From Rhodococcus sovatensis (GTDB lineage Bacteria > Actinomycetota > Actinomycetes > Mycobacteriales > Mycobacteriaceae): a stretch of DNA of 64,000 nt. Location of the stretch: positions 186,001 through 250,000 of the forward strand of contig NZ_CP147846.1 in assembly GCF_037327425.1 (NCBI RefSeq), in the 5' to 3' direction. The position numbers and the translations under genes are program-made. Positions within the stretch are counted from its first letter, which is position 1. Every line of letters starts with the position of its first letter. A model generated the notes under the pieces. That model was not told the DNA's origin. It made no database searches and saw only the letters and a program-made list of their open reading frames with translations. This document shows positions 59,739 to 64,000 of this stretch, piece after piece.

Positions 59739-60518
59739 TCATTTCATCCGCTGCAGCGCAAAGTTCTCCAGCAACCCGACGATCGCGTAGAGCACGATCG
59801 ACACGACGGTGATGACGACGATCGACGCCCAGAGTTCGTTGTACTGGTACCGGGGGATTGCCTTGATCATCGACGACCCGAGACCCTGCCCACTGCCCAG
59901 CCATTCGCCGATGAGGGCGCCGATCAGCGCACCGGGAACGGAGATGCGTGCTGCGGCGAACACCGATGGCAGCGCCGACGGAACTGCAACCATGCGCAGG
60001 GCCATCCACCGGTTTCCGCCGTACGCCGCAATCAGATCCTGTGCACCCGTGGGCGCTTCACGCAGGCCGACCATGATCATGACGAGGGCAGGAAAGAACA
60101 CGACGATGGCGACCATGACCGTCACGCCGACGATCCCGCGCCCGAAGATCAAGACGATGATCGGAGTCAGCGCCACGAGAGGCACTGACCGAAGCAGCAT
60201 TGCAACCGGCATGAACGTCTGCTCGACGGCTCTGGAGACGACGAAGACGGACGCGACGATCAACGCGGCGCCCATGCCGACGAGGAAGCCGACTCCGGCG
60301 TCGCGCAAGGTTATTTCGAGGTTGGAGAAGATGGTTTCACGATGTGCGGCGGACTTCTCGTCGCCGAACAGGTACGTCCACACTGCAGCGGGAGTTTGGC
60401 CGACGCGAGGCCCCACCTGAGGGAACGCTTCGAGGAAGACGACCCAGATGACCAACAACAGAGCGAAGGCGATGCCGATCGGGGCAACGAAGCGGAACAC
60501 TCCGCGGGCGAGTGTCAT
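59739..60518 (-). CDS. ABC transporter permease, NitT/TauT type (second permease)
   Basis: ATG at 60518 overlaps the first permease's stop (ATGA); 259 residues, six transmembrane segments. The EAA-type loop is AYGGNRWMALRMVAVPSALPSVFAAARISVPGALIGALIGEW. Two different permeases imply a heterodimeric channel, as in some HMP/riboflavin importers. Confidence 0.9.
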   Translation of the reverse strand: MTLARGVFRFVAPIGIAFALLLVIWVVFLEAFPQVGPRVGQTPAAVWTYLFGDEKSAAHRETIFSNLEITLRDAGVGFLVGMGAALIVASVFVVSRAVEQTFMPVAMLLRSVPLVALTPIIVLIFGRGIVGVTVMVAIVVFFPALVMIMVGLREAPTGAQDLIAAYGGNRWMALRMVAVPSALPSVFAAARISVPGALIGALIGEWLGSGQGLGSSMIKAIPRYQYNELWASIVVITVVSIVLYAIVGLLENFALQRMK

Positions 60519-61336
60519 GCTGTCTTGCCTGAGGTCCACGGCGTGACGAACCGGGCGATGATCGCGACGATGGCATACCCGAGCCCGGCGAGAAGTGCTG
60601 CGGCCAAGGCCATGCCCCACGTTCGGGGGACGTTGTACGACGTCTGTGCTGCGGTGAGTGCGACGCCGATTCCGCTGTCGACGCCGCCGAGGTACTCACC
60701 GAGGATCGCGCCGAGGACGGCGGACGGTGCAGCGATCTTCAGCGCGGCGAACATGGACGGCAACGCGGCGATCGACTGCACCCGCCGGAACTTCTGCCAC
60801 CGCCCGCCGCCGTATGCGGCCACGAGATCGAGGCTGGCGACCTCGGCTGAGCGCAGGCCGGTCAGGGTGCCGACCATCGTCGTGAAGAAGCAGTACATCG
60901 CGGCCAGGAAGATCGTGGGTGTGCGTCCGCCGAACACGACGAGGATGATCGGGCCCAATGCCAGCAGCGGCGTGCAGTAGCTGAGGATCGCGAGCTGAGT
61001 GGCCAGCGATTCGACGGGTGGAACCAGAACGACCAATACCGCAAGCGCGATCGCCAGTAGGTTCCCCCAGACGAAACCCTGCAGGGCGCCGGCGGCGGTG
61101 ATCGAGAAGTTCGGGCCGTAGAGCGCCCAACCGTCGTCGAACATCGTCGCCAGCACGGTCCACGGGCTCGGGATCGTGCCGCCGGCGACAGCGAGTGCGG
61201 CGAGTAGCCACCACACGAGTACGAGTCCAAGGATGCCGATCGCGCCCCCGAGCCATTTCGGGCGGCCGAGAGAGGATCGGCGAGTGGATGTTTCGGTCTG
61301 GGCCTGGGTGACCTTTTCGATATCTGCGAGCGTCAT
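60515..61336 (-). CDS. ABC transporter permease, NitT/TauT type (first permease)
   Basis: 273 residues; overlaps the ATPase by 4 nt. A cytoplasmic N-terminus of about 27 residues and six transmembrane segments; EAA loop AYGGGRWQKFRRVQSIAALPSMFAALKIAAPSAVLGAILGEYLGG. Forms the channel with the second permease. Confidence 0.9.
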   Translation of the reverse strand: MTLADIEKVTQAQTETSTRRSSLGRPKWLGGAIGILGLVLVWWLLAALAVAGGTIPSPWTVLATMFDDGWALYGPNFSITAAGALQGFVWGNLLAIALAVLVVLVPPVESLATQLAILSYCTPLLALGPIILVVFGGRTPTIFLAAMYCFFTTMVGTLTGLRSAEVASLDLVAAYGGGRWQKFRRVQSIAALPSMFAALKIAAPSAVLGAILGEYLGGVDSGIGVALTAAQTSYNVPRTWGMALAAALLAGLGYAIVAIIARFVTPWTSGKTA

Positions 61337-62112
61337 GCGACGCCCGCCCTTCCGAACAGCAGGCCGGACAGATAGTCGTGCAGCGTGTGGAACTCCGGGG
61401 TGCGCATCATCTCCGGGGTTCTCGGACGCGGTAGGTCGATGGGCACGACCTCGAGGACACGGCCCGGACGGGGCGTCATGACGGCCACGACGTCGGACAG
61501 GAACACCGCCTCGGCGATGCCGTGGGTGACCATCAGCGTCGTAGCCGGTTTTTCGGTCCAGATCCTCAGGAGTTCGAGGTTGAGTCGCTGGCGGGTCATG
61601 TCGTCGAGTGCGCCGAAAGGTTCGTCGAGGAGAAGGACGCTCGGCTTGACGACGAGTGACCGCGCGATCGACACACGTTGACGCATACCGCCCGACAATT
61701 GCGCAGGCTTGGCCTTCTCGAACCCTTCGAGTCCGACGAGTTTCACGAGATCGGCGATGAGTTCTGGATCAGACGGGAGCCCGGCGACCTGCAACGGCAG
61801 CGTGATGTTCGAAACAACGCTGCGCCACGGAAGCAGCGCCGAGTCCTGGAATGCGATGCCCAGTTCGTGTCGGGTGCGCAGTTCGGCGGGGGACTGGCCG
61901 TTGACGAGTGCGGTCCCTGTGGTCGGGGTGTCGAGTCCGGCCAGGATCCGCAGAACCGTCGACTTCCCGCAGCCAGACGGGCCGAGCAGTGAGAGAAACG
62001 ACCCCTCGGGCGTCTCCAGGGTGACGTCGGTGAGGGCTTCGACCGACTTTCGGCCGAGGCTGAAGGTCTTACCGAGGCCGGAGATGTTCAAGCCAGTGCT
62101 GGTGCCGATCAT
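61333..62112 (-). CDS. ABC transporter ATP-binding protein, NitT/TauT type
   Basis: 259 residues from ATG 62112. Walker A LLGPSGCGKST, Q-loop IAFQDSALLPWRSV, signature LSGGMRQRVSIARSLV, Walker B VLLLDEPFGALDD, H-loop VTHGIAEAV. First gene of the importer operon. No TPP-type or other riboswitch is visible in the 135 bp upstream, so the substrate (nitrate, sulfonate, pyrimidine or other) stays open. Confidence 0.94.
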   Translation of the reverse strand: MIGTSTGLNISGLGKTFSLGRKSVEALTDVTLETPEGSFLSLLGPSGCGKSTVLRILAGLDTPTTGTALVNGQSPAELRTRHELGIAFQDSALLPWRSVVSNITLPLQVAGLPSDPELIADLVKLVGLEGFEKAKPAQLSGGMRQRVSIARSLVVKPSVLLLDEPFGALDDMTRQRLNLELLRIWTEKPATTLMVTHGIAEAVFLSDVVAVMTPRPGRVLEVVPIDLPRPRTPEMMRTPEFHTLHDYLSGLLFGRAGVA

Positions 62113-62247
62113 TCCCCGGACAGTAGGAGCGAAGAGTTGCGTGCGCGTTGCGTCTGTGTCACCGCGGCGTTCCTGTCGCGGCTATCGGCGTAAGGATGTC
62201 GTCAAGAGTGTGGCGGCGTCGGTTCGGCACCGACGAGACTTCTCGAT

Positions 62248-62613
62248 GTGACCATCTTCGAACTACTGCCTTCTCTGAAGGCCGCCTGCCGACCTCGATT
62301 CGATCCTGCCGTGTGGCCGCCGTCGACCTGCTATCACCTGGGCCGCATCATGCTCGACGGCGTGGCCGTGGAGGATCATGCCGACTGCTACGGCACCCCG
62401 AGCGTGCTCGACGGTGTCCTCGTCACGCGGGTGCGATCGGTGATCGCGGGTGTCGTGCGTATCGACGGTGACTGCGCGCGACCGGTGGACGCCGAGATCG
62501 CCAGCAGGCACTCCGTCGCGCCGCGGGAGTTCTTCGCCCTCGGCGACACGAAGATCGAGTTGCCGTCGGACGTGCGTGCCGGCGACGTACTAGCGGTGAT
62601 CCCGAAGACCTAG
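62248..62613 (+). CDS. small protein of unknown function
   Basis: GTG at 62248, 121 residues (MTIFELLPSLKAACRPRFDPAVWPPST...). Globular, mixed alpha/beta-looking, two Cys in YHLGR...DCYGTP region, no signal peptide or membrane segment. Divergent from the importer operon by 135 bp and overlapping accD3 on the other strand by 24 bp. No family recognised. Confidence 0.6.
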   Translation: MTIFELLPSLKAACRPRFDPAVWPPSTCYHLGRIMLDGVAVEDHADCYGTPSVLDGVLVTRVRSVIAGVVRIDGDCARPVDAEIASRHSVAPREFFALGDTKIELPSDVRAGDVLAVIPKT

Positions 62614-64000
62614 ATGTCGGTAGCGGTCCATCCTCCTCGCGACGCGATCGCCACCGTGACCACGTTGGGCGCCCGCGAGTTCGCGGGCAATGGCTCCGGC
62701 TACCCGCATCGAGAACTCGACGGGTTCCTCGGCCGCGTCGGGATACTCGGGAACGATCGCGTCGACGATGCCCTCGCGCAACAGGTCTATCGAACGAATG
62801 CCCTGAGCCTCGGCCATCTCCGGGGCGTGGGTGGTATCGCGGTGGACGATGGCGCTCGCTCCCTCGGGCGGCAGCGGGGCGAGCCAGGCATTCTGGGCGC
62901 ACAGAGTCCTGTCTGCCGGTAGCAGTGCGAGCGCGCCACCACCTGTTCCCTGGCCGAGAAGGACCGAGACAGTGGGGGTGTCGACGGTGACGAGATCGCT
63001 GATGCAGCGCGCGATCTCGGGTGCGAGGCCGCCCTCCTCGGCTTCCTTGCTCAGGGCGGCACCGAACGTGTCGATGACAAGCACCAGCGGGATGCCGAGC
63101 TCTTCGGCCAGCTTCATTCCGCGGCGTGCTTCGCGAAGCGCACCTGGGCCCATCGTCGCCGTGACGCTGTGGCTGCTGCGGTCGTTTCCGAACACGACGC
63201 ACGAGATGCCGCGAAACCTGCACAGTGACAGCAGGATAGTGGTGTCCGATTCGCCCTGGCCGGTACCGCTCAGCGGAACTTGTTCGGTGGCAGCATGTTC
63301 GAGGAGTTGACGAACACCGGGGCGGTCGGCGCGACGGGATGCTTCCACGGAATACCATGCGGAGCGGTCGGGTATATCGGCGACGGCGGGTGCCGGGTCG
63401 AGATCTCTCGGAGTCTCGGTGTCGCCGCTGACGACCCGTAGGGCACGCACCATGAGGTGACGAAGGTTTCCGACCGGGACGACGCCGTCGATGACGCCGT
63501 GGTGATAGAGGTTTTCCGCAGTCTGCACACCGTCGGGAAAGGGTTTGTCGTACAGCGCCTGGTAGACGCGGGGGCCGAGGAAGCCGATCAGCGCGCCCGG
63601 TTCGGCGAACGTGACATGGGCGAGCGATCCCCATGATGCGAACACCCCGCCGGTCGTCGGATTGCGGAGGTAGACCAGGTACGGCAATCCGGCCTCCTTG
63701 TGGAGGGTCACGGCGCCGGCGATCTTCACCATCTGGACGAACGCGAGCGTTCCCTCCTGCATCCTGGTCCCGCCCGATGTGGGTGACGCGATGAGCGGAA
63801 GTTCTTCGGCAGTGGCTCTTTCGATGGCGGTGACGATTCGTTCGGCGGCCGCGACGCCGATCGATCCCGCCAGAAAAGCGAACTCGCAGGCGATGATCGC
63901 GACCGGTCTGCCGTCGATCAGGCCTTGTCCGGTCAGTACCGATTCGTCGATGCCGCTCTTCTCCCGAGCATGTGCCAGGTCGGCGGCGTACTCGGGGCCG
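62590..64000 (-). CDS. accD3: acetyl/propionyl-CoA carboxylase carboxyltransferase, AccD3-like (partial)
   Basis: About 470 codons to the window edge; the mycobacterial AccD3 (Rv0904c) has 495, so only the very start is missing. N-terminal half (beta-like): VAIIACEFAFLAGSIGVAAAERIV, SPTSGGTRMQEGTLAFVQM, PYLVYLRNPTTGGVFASWGSLAHVTFAEPGALIGFLGPRV. C-terminal half (alpha-like): GTGQGESDTTILLSL, IPLVLVIDTFGAALSKEAEEGG, LLGQGTGGGALALLPADRTLC. A fused beta-alpha carboxyltransferase that transfers CO2 from biotin to an acyl-CoA. It lies beyond prrAB as in mycobacteria. Confidence 0.88.
   Translation of the reverse strand, partial: GPEYAADLAHAREKSGIDESVLTGQGLIDGRPVAIIACEFAFLAGSIGVAAAERIVTAIERATAEELPLIASPTSGGTRMQEGTLAFVQMVKIAGAVTLHKEAGLPYLVYLRNPTTGGVFASWGSLAHVTFAEPGALIGFLGPRVYQALYDKPFPDGVQTAENLYHHGVIDGVVPVGNLRHLMVRALRVVSGDTETPRDLDPAPAVADIPDRSAWYSVEASRRADRPGVRQLLEHAATEQVPLSGTGQGESDTTILLSLCRFRGISCVVFGNDRSSHSVTATMGPGALREARRGMKLAEELGIPLVLVIDTFGAALSKEAEEGGLAPEIARCISDLVTVDTPTVSVLLGQGTGGGALALLPADRTLCAQNAWLAPLPPEGASAIVHRDTTHAPEMAEAQGIRSIDLLREGIVDAIVPEYPDAAEEPVEFSMRVAGAIARELAGAQRGHGGDRVARRMDRYRHLGLRDHR

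Noticed and set aside
62113..62247. TPP or other riboswitch before the ABC importer
   Set aside because: No CUGAGA or other conserved riboswitch core could be found.
1..64000. tRNA or rRNA genes
   Set aside because: No T-arm GGTTCGAAT-type segment with a matching acceptor stem was found by eye; a tRNAscan-type search would be decisive.

Overview
This window is high-GC actinobacterial DNA, most likely from a Rhodococcus-type member of the Nocardiaceae. The basis is recognisable gene order shared with the mycobacterial XPB-rpfA-cspB-spoU-sepH-serC-citA-gltA2-prrAB-accD3 region, GTG starts, many apparently leaderless genes and ATGA-type overlaps. No tRNA, rRNA or CRISPR array was seen. Attribution rests on reading the proteins, not on a database search.

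Layout. 1-3.2 kb: start of an XPB-type helicase, its helicase-associated partner and a small protein. 3.2-4.4 kb: rpfA behind a ydaO-type c-di-AMP riboswitch and a CRP-type site. 4.4-14.7 kb: an accessory-looking block with two dynamin-like GTPases (IniC/IniA type), a lipoprotein, an ECF sigma factor, an acidic protein, a C39-like peptidase, a protein with DxDGDG repeats, and an Hsp70-like ATPase carrying a transmembrane helix. Three transcription starts in this block share the promoter-like motif GGGAACC-N17-CATCCAAC, which suggests one ECF regulon. 14.7-25 kb: membrane proteins, cspB, DUF2771, an MFS protein, a glutamine cyclotransferase, DUF3027, a large sacsin-like ATPase, a PAP2 phosphatase and a purine permease.

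25-36.7 kb: MarR regulator, MFS exporter, an ABC transporter/two-component operon, repeats, an IS5-family element abutting an Eis-like acetyltransferase, SpoU methyltransferase, a DUF2537 protein extended by a translated 33-bp minisatellite, sepH and a rhomboid-like protein. 36.7-45.8 kb: serC, a DUF559 gene bracketed by palindromic repeats, citA, pdxH-MFS-epimerase-sugar kinase, and gltA2. 45.8-49.4 kb: a catabolic cluster (nitrilase, GntR, proton symporter, DUF2848) with the same 17-bp putative operator in both divergent promoter regions. 49.4-64 kb: FKBP, a 2-oxoglutarate oxygenase, prrAB, photolyase, DMT exporter, prpE, a second repeat-bracketed AbiEi/DUF559 gene, a NitT/TauT-type ABC importer and an accD3-like carboxyltransferase running off the end.

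The two most interesting signals are (1) the shared ECF-type promoter tying together the Hsp70, peptidase/repeat-protein and lipoprotein units next to an ECF sigma gene, and (2) two DUF559 nuclease-like genes, each bracketed by its own family of palindromic repeats, with the stop codon in or at the edge of the downstream repeat and TGTGGATA-type motifs just upstream of the start.
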